A stretch of 24,611 nucleotides of DNA from Acidobacteriota bacterium (GTDB taxonomy: Bacteria > Acidobacteriota > Terriglobia > UBA7540), in contig JAKAWN010000039.1 of NCBI GenBank assembly GCA_021827245.1, positions 1 to 24,611 on the forward strand. The letters are read 5' to 3'. The notes beneath the pieces are model-generated. The model had not been told where the DNA came from and ran no database searches. It worked only from the letters and a program-made list of their open reading frames with translations. Both the position numbers and the translations under genes were made by a program. The number at the start of each line of letters is the position of its first letter. Position 1 is the first letter of the stretch. Shown here in pieces: positions 1-8,508 of this stretch.

Positions 1-1
1 G

Positions 2-217
2 ATCTTGATGCTGGCTGCGGAACTCTCGATGCCTGGCAAGGAAATCGTCCAGCAGGGTGTGGAAGCCGGATTCCTGTTCAACTGCACTCAGGAACAGGTC
101 TTGCGATTTCTCCCCCCGTTGGTTATTCAGCGACAGCATGTCGATCAATTAATCGAAGCCTTGCGCTCGATTCTAATATCTATTGCAAGCATTGAAAAAA
201 AGGGGGTGCGCGCATGA
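2..217 (+). CDS. argD: Acetylornithine aminotransferase, C-terminal part
   Basis: This is the last 71 codons of a gene that enters from the left edge. The residues resemble the C-terminal subdomain of ArgD, a class III PLP aminotransferase. In that family a conserved run ending in a motif like RFLPPLVI is followed by a helix with the pattern QxxQLIEALRSIL, and both are visible here. The enzyme converts N-acetylglutamate semialdehyde to N-acetylornithine in arginine synthesis. The PLP lysine lies outside the window. The stop codon overlaps the argF start as ATGA (214-217), so the two genes are probably translationally coupled. The identity rests on a short fragment plus the argF neighbour. Another class III aminotransferase is possible but less likely in this context. 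Confidence 0.8.
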   Translation: MLMLAAELSMPGKEIVQQGVEAGFLFNCTQEQVLRFLPPLVIQRQHVDQLIEALRSILISIASIEKKGVRA

Positions 218-1173
218 CGCCCGTTGCAACTATGGAAAAACAGGAACAGCTTAGTGTGCACGACTTAATCTCAGACCAGGACCTCACGTTGAGTGACGTC
301 CGCGTGATTTTCGACTTCGCCACGCACATCAAGGCATCGCCGGCATCTTACGCTCACACGCTTGCCGGCAAACAACTGGCGATGATCTTTGAGAAGCCGT
401 CGCTCCGCACACGCGTCACTTTCGAAGTGGGCATGACCAGTTTGGGCGGCTTTGCCATATACCTGGACCATTCCAAGCCTCGCCTGGGAGAGCGGGAATC
501 GATCAAGGACGTTGCCCGGAACCTCGATCGCTGGGTGGACGGCATTGTAGCGCGCACTTATTCCCACCAATCTGTTGTCGAGCTGGCCGAGAATGCTTCA
601 ATCCCCGTAGTCAATGCCCTCACGGACCTGCTGCATCCCTGCCAGGCGCTCGGCGACTTCTTTACACTGCAGGAAAAGTTTGGCCACCTGAAAGGCCTGA
701 AGCTGGCTTTCATCGGCGACGGCAACAACGTTTGCCATTCACTAATGCTGACGGGCGCCAAGCTCGGTGCGACAGTTCGAGTGGCCACGCCCTCCGGCTT
801 CGAGCCCAAAGCAGAAATGCTTGAACAGGCAAAGGCCGTGGCCCGCACAACCGGCGCAAAGATCCAACTGTTTCGCGACCCACTGGAAGCAGTCGCCGGC
901 GTTCAAGCGGTGTACACCGACGTATGGGCAAGCATGGGCCAGGAGTATGCCGCCCATTTGCGGACCCAGGTCTTTGCTCCTTATCAGGTGACCGAAGACC
1001 TGATGAAGGCGGCAGGTGCGGACGCGGTGTTCATGCACTGTCTTCCTGCACATCGCGGACAGGAAGTTACTGACGCCGTGATTGACTCCTCAAAGTCGCT
1101 TGTCTACGATCAGGCCGAGAATCGCTTGCACGTCCAGAAGGCGCTCCTCGTGCTGCTGATGCAATCCAATTGA
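214..1173 (+). CDS. argF: Ornithine carbamoyltransferase
   Basis: The enzyme makes citrulline from ornithine and carbamoyl phosphate in the cytoplasm, the sixth step of arginine synthesis. The 319-aa length fits the family. The carbamoyl-phosphate-binding motif is SLRTR at residues 63-67, where many homologues have STRTR. HPCQ lies at 141-144 and the ornithine-site motif HCLPAHRG at 275-282. The ATG at 214 overlaps the argD stop by four bases. An in-frame ATG at codon 7 would give a slightly shorter protein closer to the usual N-terminus. The gene sits between argD and an N-acetyltransferase of the ArgA type, consistent with one arginine operon. Confidence 0.95.
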   Translation: MTPVATMEKQEQLSVHDLISDQDLTLSDVRVIFDFATHIKASPASYAHTLAGKQLAMIFEKPSLRTRVTFEVGMTSLGGFAIYLDHSKPRLGERESIKDVARNLDRWVDGIVARTYSHQSVVELAENASIPVVNALTDLLHPCQALGDFFTLQEKFGHLKGLKLAFIGDGNNVCHSLMLTGAKLGATVRVATPSGFEPKAEMLEQAKAVARTTGAKIQLFRDPLEAVAGVQAVYTDVWASMGQEYAAHLRTQVFAPYQVTEDLMKAAGADAVFMHCLPAHRGQEVTDAVIDSSKSLVYDQAENRLHVQKALLVLLMQSN

Positions 1174-1175
1174 GC

Positions 1176-1751
1176 ATGGGAATTGACACCATCACGCAGT
1201 TTCCCCTGGAGGCTCTTGTGACAGCGCCCGTGTCCAGGGAAAGCACAAAATTGCTACTCCTTCGCAAGGCTCGCCTCAGTGATGTTCCTTCCTTGTTCAA
1301 GCTGATCCATCAGTACGCGGCAGAAGAGGTCATGCTTCCGCGCGCTCTCCCGGAACTCTATGAAAACGTCTGGGAGTTCACCGTGGCGGAAAAAGCAAAT
1401 CAGGTAGCCGCCTGCGGAGCGCTGCGGCTGTACAACGAGGAGATCGCGGAGATTCGTTCCCTGTGCGTAGATCCACAGCAGAAGACAGCGGGCCTGGGAC
1501 GGGCGATAGTGAACGAGTTGATGCACGAGGCGAAAAGACTGGGATTGAAGAGGGTGTTTGCGCTCACGGTTGTTCCGGGCTTTTTCACAAAGATGGGATT
1601 CTATCCTGTCGAGCGGGGTGCGCTTCCGCAAAAGGTGTGGCGCGACTGCCTGCAATGTGAGAAGTATTTCCGCTGTGACGAAACAGCCATGGTCTTCGAT
1701 CTCGCCAGCCTGCCCTCCAGAGGCGCTCCCGTCCACTCCGGAGCCGCGTAG
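1176..1751 (+). CDS. argA: Single-domain N-acetylglutamate synthase-like GNAT acetyltransferase
   Basis: This 191-aa protein has a GNAT fold. An acetyl-CoA-binding loop, KTAGLGRA, lies near residues 103-110 after the strand IRSLCVDP. The C-terminal part has FFTKMGFYPVERG and then a cysteine-rich segment with C158, C161 and C167, ending in CDETAMVF. As I know them, short N-acetylglutamate synthases share this C-terminal cysteine segment and lack the kinase-like domain of classical ArgA. The predicted reaction is acetyl-CoA plus glutamate to N-acetylglutamate, the entry to arginine synthesis. The gene follows argF directly. A TTG at 1170 would overlap the argF stop as TTGA and is a rival start. 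The ATG two codons later was chosen. The function is inferred from the motifs and the operon. Confidence 0.75.
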   Translation: MGIDTITQFPLEALVTAPVSRESTKLLLLRKARLSDVPSLFKLIHQYAAEEVMLPRALPELYENVWEFTVAEKANQVAACGALRLYNEEIAEIRSLCVDPQQKTAGLGRAIVNELMHEAKRLGLKRVFALTVVPGFFTKMGFYPVERGALPQKVWRDCLQCEKYFRCDETAMVFDLASLPSRGAPVHSGAA

Positions 1752-1756
1752 GCGCG

Positions 1757-3798
<2,042 letters not shown>

Positions 3799-3989
3799 GG
3801 TAAGGCGGCCAGACCGATAAGTTTGCGGCCAGATTAGCAAATCAGATAGTCCGCAAAGATTTCGTACCTGGGAAGCGCCGGGTCGAGGGGCCACAGGGTG
3901 CAACCGCTCGCGAAGCAACCAGACGGTCGCCGCGCGTCTTCCCGCCACCGTCCCTCTTCGGCCTGGCAGGTTACTGAAAAATCCACTGC

Positions 3990-4115
3990 CTGCGCCGTAG
4001 CGGCGACTTTAGGTCGCGATACATTCGGCCTTTTCAATCGGTCTATGGCGCCTAAAGCCGCCACTACACGTTTTTCAGGTGAATGGCGGCATAAAGCCGC
4101 CGCTACACGTTTTTT
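3990..4115. repeat. GTAGCGGCGRCTTTA-type dispersed repeat cluster
   Basis: Two direct copies of a 23-base unit, at 4053-4075 and 4092-4114, differ at one position and repeat with a 39-base period. Each reads roughly TAAAGCCGCCRCTACACG followed by a T run. A third, inverted and partial copy lies at 3994-4013, so the cluster can fold into stem-loops. I recall similar elements scattered between genes in acidobacterial genomes, but no other genome is available here to compare. The function is unknown, and the T runs give them a terminator-like look. Confidence 0.65.
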
Positions 4116-4183
4116 CATTTCGATCAACTGAACCGGGGTAAAGAGGGCAACTTTGCGGGCAGAAAATAGGCTAGGCAGGCTCC

Positions 4184-4333
4184 GGTTCGTTTTTAGGTTC
4201 GTTTTCGGTTCGTTTTTTTTGCCCTCTAATGTTTTCAACAACTTCGGTAGCTTCGTTTTAGGTTCGTTTGGCCGTTTTTTCGGTTCGTTTTTCAGGCCGA
4301 TCCTTTGTTTTCAACCACTTCTCCGGTTCGTTT
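4184..4333. repeat. GGTTCGTTT direct repeats (AAACGAACC on the minus strand)
   Basis: Six exact copies of GGTTCGTTT begin at 4184, 4196, 4207, 4261, 4282 and 4325, with a degenerate copy near 4252. A longer unit, GTTTTCAAC(A/C)ACTTC, occurs at about 4231 and again at about 4307, so part of the array looks duplicated. On the minus strand the array translates into short runs rich in Asn, Glu, Pro, Lys and Thr, broken by stops. It lies downstream of the orphan promoter at 4482-4510. Confidence 0.7.
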
Positions 4334-4481
4334 ATGAAAAACAATACTTTTTGTCTCATATTTTTGATGCCAAACCAGCGGACCTTGTATTTTCAACAGA
4401 TTAGTGGCAAACAAACAGTCTGGCCAGACTCTATATTTCCTGGTCAGGGATCGAGACCAGCCGGCCTGCCAAACTCAAAAT

Positions 4482-4510
4482 AGACTAGCACAGTAGCCAT
4501 CGTTTGTCAA
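4482..4510 (-). promoter_or_regulatory. Strong sigma-70-type promoter with no downstream gene
   Basis: On the minus strand a perfect TTGACA (4505-4510) is followed after 17 bases by TAGTCT (4482-4487). A TG one base upstream of the -10 box makes it an extended -10. No convincing coding region lies between it and guaB's promoter at 3798. The first possible product is a 33-codon frame from ATG 4359 to 4258 with no ribosome binding site. It may drive a non-coding RNA or be a relic carried by a repeat. Confidence 0.55.
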
Positions 4511-4583
4511 GCCCTTTCGCCCATTGTTCGCCTTTTTCGCCCCGGCAAATTCGCGTTGACCGGACACGGCTGTCCCACGTCCA

Positions 4584-4663
4584 GTGGCATGAGCATCTTG
4601 CCCATGGTTTGTGGCATGGCCCTCTGGGCCATGTTCTTCCACGGGCGGGACGCCCGTGCCACC
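4584..4663. repeat. GC-rich stem-loop cluster, GTGCCAC type
   Basis: Two perfect hairpins lie side by side. The first has arms CATGGCC (4615-4621) and GGCCATG (4627-4633). The second has arms CACGGGCG (4640-4647) and CGCCCGTG (4651-4658) with a 3-base loop. The flanks carry related GTGGCATG and GTGCCAC words. I know such clusters as dispersed intergenic elements in several phyla, including Acidobacteria and Planctomycetes. The open frames through them are not genes. Confidence 0.6.
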
Positions 4664-4752
4664 TAACTGCTGCGGAGAGAACGGACGGGTAGCACAGACA
4701 CTTGCCCTTGCGATGTGTGCGATCTCAAGCCTGTAGCGAGTCACCTGGTGTC

Positions 4753-4899
4753 GGGGTCCGCGGTTCTTCGCGTGTTTCCATTTACAGCGTCGTATTCTGA
4801 CGCCGTTTCGCGGCGCCGGCGGTTTTTGTCGCCGTCGAGGGCCATCGCGCCGTTTGCCAAAGGAAAACCCGCAGACAAAAACGGCGGTCTTCGCTACCC
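4753..4899 (+). repeat. Dispersed intergenic repeat, copy A
   Basis: The first 62 bases (4753-4814) match 7238-7299 without gaps at 56 of 62 positions. The tail (about 4869-4899, GCAGAC to GCTACCC) matches the tail of copy B less exactly, with a degenerate stem-loop. The middle has diverged. The copy ends about 30 bases before the stop end of the 423-aa gene. Both copies are in the same orientation. Confidence 0.75.
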
Positions 4900-4930
4900 G
4901 CTTCATGCTTGTTCTCCTCCCTGCGCTTGG

Positions 4931-6202
4931 TCAGTGGTTGCTGGATGTGTGCGCGGTTGAGTGTGGCTCCGTTCCGGCCTTCGACCAGAAGGCCCAATGG
5001 ACCTCAGGCACATCTTCGCCCTTCACCACCAGCGTTGGGGCAGACACCTTGTCGCCTTCAATATGTGCCGAAAAGATCGAATCGTTCACTCGATAGAGAA
5101 CCAAGCCGTCTCTGCCAACATCTACAATTTCACTGTCCTCCTGTTTCGTTTGCAGGGTAATCCTTCTGCCGTCCGAGAGATTATCCAGGATCAGGGTGCC
5201 AGGAATGGAACAGTGTTTGCCACAGCCGGAGTACTCCTTTCTCACATCCGGCAGGAGTACTGTACTCCTGTCTCTTTCATTTTGACGTCCGGAATGAGCA
5301 CCGTTTTTAACAACGTAATTGACTACAATCGTGGCCAACCAGTCTCCAAAAATCCGGGACCGAGGGTTGGTGGCAGGAAGGTTGAGCACTCGCCAGAGCC
5401 TCAATTTCCGGTCGTAGACGTGCAAGGGAATCGCAAATGTGCCGCCTACCCCAGGGGGAGGCACGTCAAACGCGAAAAAACGCCGGCTCGCAGCGATAAT
5501 TTGAACCGGCCACCACGGTCGCCCTTCGGGCACGCGCATGTCGGGCGAAGCAGGGTTCAGTTCGACCTGATTCTTCGCACTCCCCATGAACATCCGCATC
5601 ACGACCTCGTGTGGCGTCAGTGTCATCAGCGGCGAGTACCAACACAAACCAGGGCCACCAGCAAAACCCTCATAGCGAAAGGACCGGTACTCGTTCCATT
5701 GACCTGAGGCGACTCTTGGGACGTTTGCAGACACGTCTCCAGCCACGCTCAACAGCCCGTCAGGGAAAGTAAAGGGAATCAGGAGATAGGACTGCAGTCC
5801 TGGACCTGCGCTGACTCCCATCCTCCACCCGTACAGTTTAACGTTGACAGTGACCTTGTCTATCTTGGTTGGCCCATCTTTGTGAATAACGCTAACGGTC
5901 GTGCGGGAGGAGTGCGGGTACAAAACGTATATCTTATCGCCAAGGTCATCGAGCACGTCAAAGGTTCCATCCTGGGTCGGAACAATATTCCTAACTAGCC
6001 TTAATTCGTGACCTGCCGTCACAGTGTACAGATTAGCCGGAAAGCTACTGTTGTCCATTGTGGGCGTAGCAGTAAGCAAGTAGAGATGCTCTGCTTTTGT
6101 AATGGCTTTCGCCGCGCTCGAAGCACAGGCGATCAGCAGCAGCGCGAGAAAAGCGGCGCGGAAAGGTCCATGGTGAAATGGGAAGCGGCACGTCCTCGCC
6201 AT
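4931..6202 (-). CDS. Exported protein of unknown function
   Basis: I do not recognise this 423-aa protein. The N-terminus has basic residues and a hydrophobic run, AAFLALLLIAC, then AKA. It could be a signal peptidase I substrate cut after about residue 33, or a lipoprotein, since LIAC at 23-26 fits a lipobox. The rest is rich in beta-strand-like stretches with repeated aromatic and Gly/Pro turns and has no membrane helix. This would suit a beta-propeller or similar periplasmic or surface domain, but that is a guess. Two cysteines close together (SGCGKHC, in the C-terminal third) could form a disulfide. The start is well supported: AAGGAGGAG lies just before the ATG at 6202. The gene is the last of three minus-strand accessory genes between two repeat copies. 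Confidence 0.7.
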   Translation of the reverse strand: MARTCRFPFHHGPFRAAFLALLLIACASSAAKAITKAEHLYLLTATPTMDNSSFPANLYTVTAGHELRLVRNIVPTQDGTFDVLDDLGDKIYVLYPHSSRTTVSVIHKDGPTKIDKVTVNVKLYGWRMGVSAGPGLQSYLLIPFTFPDGLLSVAGDVSANVPRVASGQWNEYRSFRYEGFAGGPGLCWYSPLMTLTPHEVVMRMFMGSAKNQVELNPASPDMRVPEGRPWWPVQIIAASRRFFAFDVPPPGVGGTFAIPLHVYDRKLRLWRVLNLPATNPRSRIFGDWLATIVVNYVVKNGAHSGRQNERDRSTVLLPDVRKEYSGCGKHCSIPGTLILDNLSDGRRITLQTKQEDSEIVDVGRDGLVLYRVNDSIFSAHIEGDKVSAPTLVVKGEDVPEVHWAFWSKAGTEPHSTAHTSSNH

Positions 6203-6383
6203 AACTCCTCCTTGAATTGATTGGCAGGACAGTTATTGGGGCCAGTGGGTAATTGCCCGGTGTTGAGATGACCACGCTGGCGGAGCGGTTGGCTGGAGAC
6301 AAACCACTGTGAGCAATCCAGACGCAAGCACGGCAGCCATTATGGCGCGCGCCGGCCCGGCCTGCAAGGAGTTTTCAAGAACT

Positions 6384-6407
6384 CAGGCATTAAAAAATCA
6401 ATGCCTG
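6384..6407. repeat. Perfect 8-bp stem-loop downstream of the DUF3096 gene
   Basis: CAGGCATT (6384-6391) and AATGCCTG (6400-6407) are exact inverted arms around an A-rich 8-base loop. It lies about 100 bases beyond the DUF3096 stop, in the 302-base gap before the 423-aa gene. The gap otherwise shows no gene or clear promoter. The stem has no T run on either side, so it is more likely a dispersed repeat than an efficient terminator. Confidence 0.45.
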
Positions 6408-6504
6408 CGCCATCCGCCGAAAGTTTTTTCATCTCAGGGGCATCCCCTTTCTCTAACGGTTCGATGTGGCGCCGGGGTGGCAAGGGCGCAAATGTTGCAA
6501 GAGG

Positions 6505-6744
6505 CTACCTGAGGCCAAATAGCCCAAAGAGTCCGACTAATATCAAGTAGATTGCAACGATGTAGTTGAGCAGACGCGGGAAGATCAGGATGAGAATGCC
6601 GGCGATCAGCGCTACGAGTGGCGCAAATATTGAAACCCGCAGAGTGAACGAGTGGTACCGGGTTTGGGCAAAAGCCGGAACTGCGGTGAAGCAACTCATC
6701 ATGCCGAGCGCGATGACTCCGATGATGCGCTCCTTTATTTTCAT
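6505..6744 (-). CDS. Small membrane protein, DUF3096-like
   Basis: This 79-aa protein has two parts. Residues 1-26 look like a cleavable signal peptide ending in AFA before Q27. Residues 37-79 are two hydrophobic segments with the run APLVALIAGILILIFPRLLN and then YIVAIYLILVGLFGLFG. That pattern, Ala-Gly-Ile-Leu-Ile-Leu before a Pro-Arg-Leu-Leu-Asn turn, is what I know as DUF3096, a tiny inner-membrane family with no assigned function. The ATG at 6744 was chosen because GGAGG (6751-6755) sits six bases upstream. A longer frame to 6780 adds 12 residues without a ribosome binding site. A 19-bp perfect palindrome lies about 38 bases upstream of the start. Confidence 0.75.
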   Translation of the reverse strand: MKIKERIIGVIALGMMSCFTAVPAFAQTRYHSFTLRVSIFAPLVALIAGILILIFPRLLNYIVAIYLILVGLFGLFGLR

Positions 6745-6781
6745 GTTGCACCTCCATTTGTGAATCATTGGACGCCGCACA

Positions 6782-6800
6782 CATTCCGAATTTCGGAATG
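6782..6800. promoter_or_regulatory. 19-bp perfect palindrome, candidate operator
   Basis: CATTCCGAA (6782-6790) and TTCGGAATG (6792-6800) are exact inverted 9-base arms around a single T. The site lies 38 bases upstream of the DUF3096 ATG, between that gene and the stop of the preceding minus-strand gene at 6833. Two close half-sites with an odd centre fit a homodimeric repressor or activator site. The regulator is unknown. Confidence 0.45.
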
Positions 6801-6807
6801 CACCACC

Positions 6808-6824
6808 CGTCAGCTTTACTGACG
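6808..6824 (-). terminator. Short stem-loop after the 112-aa gene, weak terminator candidate
   Basis: CGTCAG (6808-6813) and CTGACG (6819-6824) are perfect inverted arms with a 5-base loop, starting eight bases past the stop of the 112-aa gene. No T run follows on the minus strand, so intrinsic termination would be weak at best. Confidence 0.3.
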
Positions 6825-6832
6825 CTAAACCC

Positions 6833-7171
6833 CTATTTGCACTTCCCCAAAACTCTGAACTTATTCATTTTGAGGTTTTCTGGTTTTTTGCGGATCCTGA
6901 GCCAATACTCCTCAAGAGCGTCATGGTCAACTTCCACGTCCGTGTTGTAGAGCGCGTCTCGACCGTCTTTTCTACAGCCGCTTATCCAATAGTAATCTCC
7001 GGTTTCGGTGTCATAGAAATTGGACTTAAATCCAGCGCCCTTTAAGGACCGGAAGGTCCAGCCCTTGTGATCAATGCGCTTGCCACAGTCGCTGACCTTC
7101 ACCCACCCAATCTTCGCCGGGCCAACGAGAGTGTCCCGGCCCTTATATTCGATCCACATGACCCGCTTCAT
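6833..7171 (-). CDS. Conserved 112-aa protein of unknown function
   Basis: The protein begins MKRVMWIEYKG, then has VGPAKIGWVKVSDCGK, a segment around LKGAGFKSNFYDTETGDYYW, and ISGCRKDGRDALY. It ends in a charged helix with EEYWLRIRKKPENL. I recall a small soluble family with this pattern, widespread in bacteria and often labelled 1-deoxy-D-xylulose-5-phosphate synthase. That label cannot be right, because the real enzyme is about 620 residues with a thiamine-diphosphate fold. The alternating strands suggest a small beta-rich fold. The ATG at 7171 follows GAGGA with good spacing. An upstream ATG at 7189 has no ribosome binding site. It is the first of three minus-strand accessory genes and lies next to repeat copy B. 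Confidence 0.7.
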   Translation of the reverse strand: MKRVMWIEYKGRDTLVGPAKIGWVKVSDCGKRIDHKGWTFRSLKGAGFKSNFYDTETGDYYWISGCRKDGRDALYNTDVEVDHDALEEYWLRIRKKPENLKMNKFRVLGKCK

Positions 7172-7237
7172 AGTATCCTCGAATCGCATTCATTGTACTG
7201 GGACGGGTGGCAGCAAGTAGCGGGGTCCCCCGGTTCT

Positions 7238-7387
7238 GGGGTCCGCGGTTCTTGGCGTGTTTCCATTCACGGCGTCGTATTCTAACGCTATTTCGCGGCT
7301 CCAGCGTTCCTTTGTCACTGTCACGGCTGTCATGCCGCATGCCATAAGAAAAGCCGCAGACCGCAAGGATGGCGGTCTGCGCTACCC
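7238..7387 (+). repeat. Dispersed intergenic repeat, copy B
   Basis: This is the same element as 4753-4899, in the same orientation. The first 62 bases match at 56 positions. The tail holds a perfect 10-bp stem, CGCAGACCGC (7355-7364) with GCGGTCTGCG (7372-7381), around a 7-base loop. It lies in the divergent gap between the 112-aa gene and trpS. On the minus strand the stem is followed by GCTTTTC, so it looks terminator-like, but no gene ends there. Confidence 0.75.
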
Positions 7388-7503
7388 TCTACCCTCTCTT
7401 CGCGTTTATTCCATCCCTATGTTACGATGGGAAATTGATTCTGTCGCAGGAAAGCAAGTAGGTCGTGCCGCTCCTGCGGTGCAGACAACAGGGACGTCAT
7501 CCT

Positions 7504-8505
7504 ATGGCACAGCCGGAAAGCAAGCGGCCGCGAGTGCTGAGCGGCATGCGGCCTACAGGCAAGTTGCACCTGGGGAATCTGGTGGGAGCGCTCCAGAACT
7601 GGATCAAGCTCCAGGACCGTTATGAAAGCTACCATTTCGTGGCGGACTGGCACATGCTGACCACGGAATATGCTGATACGTCCGCGTTGCAATCGAACAT
7701 CCAGGAAATGGTGACCGACTGGCTGGCCGCAGGGCTCGATCCGCAGAAGGCGACATTCTTTGTGCAATCGCGCCTGCCGGAACACGCCGAATTGCACCTG
7801 CTGTTCTCGATGGTGACGCCGCTTGGCTGGCTGGAGAGGGTGCCCACTTACAAAGAGCAGCTCGACAATGTGCTGGGCCGGGATCTGCACACCTACGGTT
7901 TTCTCGGATATCCGGTGTTGCAGGCCGCAGATATCCTGATGTACAAGGCCGGCTACGTCCCGGTCGGCGAGGACCAGGTGCCGCACGTGGAATTGACGCG
8001 GGAAATCGCGCGGCGGTTCAATCAGTTTTATGGCGAGATCTTCACAGAGCCGCAAGCCCTGCTGACGCCCAGCCCTCGGCTGCGCGGCACCGACGGGCGC
8101 AAGATGTCCAAAAGCTATGACAACGCCATTTTTCTTTCCGATCCGCCGGAGGTGGTCGACAAGAAAGTTCGCGGCATGATGACCGATCCCGCTCGCAAGC
8201 GGCGTTATGATCCCGGCGACCCGGAGAAATGCCCCGTCTTCGATCACCACAAGATTTTTTCACCCCCGGAAGTGGTTGAACGCGTCGATCGCGAATGCAG
8301 GACCGCGGAACTTGGTTGCGTTGATTGCAAGAAAATGATGGCTCATTACCTGAATGAGTTCCTCGCCCCCATCCAGGAGCGGCGCAGAGCCTACGAACGT
8401 GAGCCGCAAAAGGTCTGGGACATTCTGGCCGCAGGCACTGAAAAGGCCAGGTGCGTGGCGCAAACCACCATGGCCGAAGTGAGAGCGGCAACCAAATTGG
8501 CATAA
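7504..8505 (+). CDS. trpS: Tryptophanyl-tRNA synthetase
   Basis: This class I aminoacyl-tRNA synthetase charges tRNA-Trp in the cytoplasm. The protein has 333 residues, the usual size. The HIGH-type signature is PTGKLHLGN at residues 17-25, and the KMSKS loop is exact at 200-204 (GRKMSKSYDN). Between them lie ADWHMLTT and GYPVLQAADILMY, typical of the Trp enzyme. A cysteine-containing segment, CPVFDHHKIF, with a later ELGCVDCKKMM, is the pattern I know from TrpS enzymes with extra Cys residues. The ATG at 7504 was preferred to a GTG at 7465. No strong ribosome binding site is seen for either. scpA starts three bases after the stop, so the genes are probably co-transcribed. Confidence 0.95.
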   Translation: MAQPESKRPRVLSGMRPTGKLHLGNLVGALQNWIKLQDRYESYHFVADWHMLTTEYADTSALQSNIQEMVTDWLAAGLDPQKATFFVQSRLPEHAELHLLFSMVTPLGWLERVPTYKEQLDNVLGRDLHTYGFLGYPVLQAADILMYKAGYVPVGEDQVPHVELTREIARRFNQFYGEIFTEPQALLTPSPRLRGTDGRKMSKSYDNAIFLSDPPEVVDKKVRGMMTDPARKRRYDPGDPEKCPVFDHHKIFSPPEVVERVDRECRTAELGCVDCKKMMAHYLNEFLAPIQERRRAYEREPQKVWDILAAGTEKARCVAQTTMAEVRAATKLA

Positions 8506-8508
8506 GTA

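Noticed and set aside
271..1053. Long antisense frames across argF
   Set aside because: These are by-products of GC-rich codon use in a strongly supported gene. They have no ribosome binding sites or recognisable domains.
3834..4241. Open frame of 135 codons on the minus strand starting in the AAACGAACC array
   Set aside because: It covers repeat units and the GTAGCGGCG cluster and resembles no domain.
4475..4906. Open frame of 143 codons on the minus strand
   Set aside because: It runs through stem-loop repeats with low-complexity translation (for example GTGVPPVEEHGPEG and repeated HAT words), has no ribosome binding site, and overlaps repeat copy A. It is treated as noise.
7355..7381. 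Perfect 10-bp stem with GCTTTTC on the minus strand, terminator-like
   Set aside because: No gene on the minus strand ends there. It is upstream of the 112-aa gene and part of repeat copy B.
7399..7428. Possible trpS promoter (TTCGCG-18-TACGAT)
   Set aside because: The -35 hexamer is far from TTGACA and the -10 is only partial, so this is weaker than the other promoters listed.
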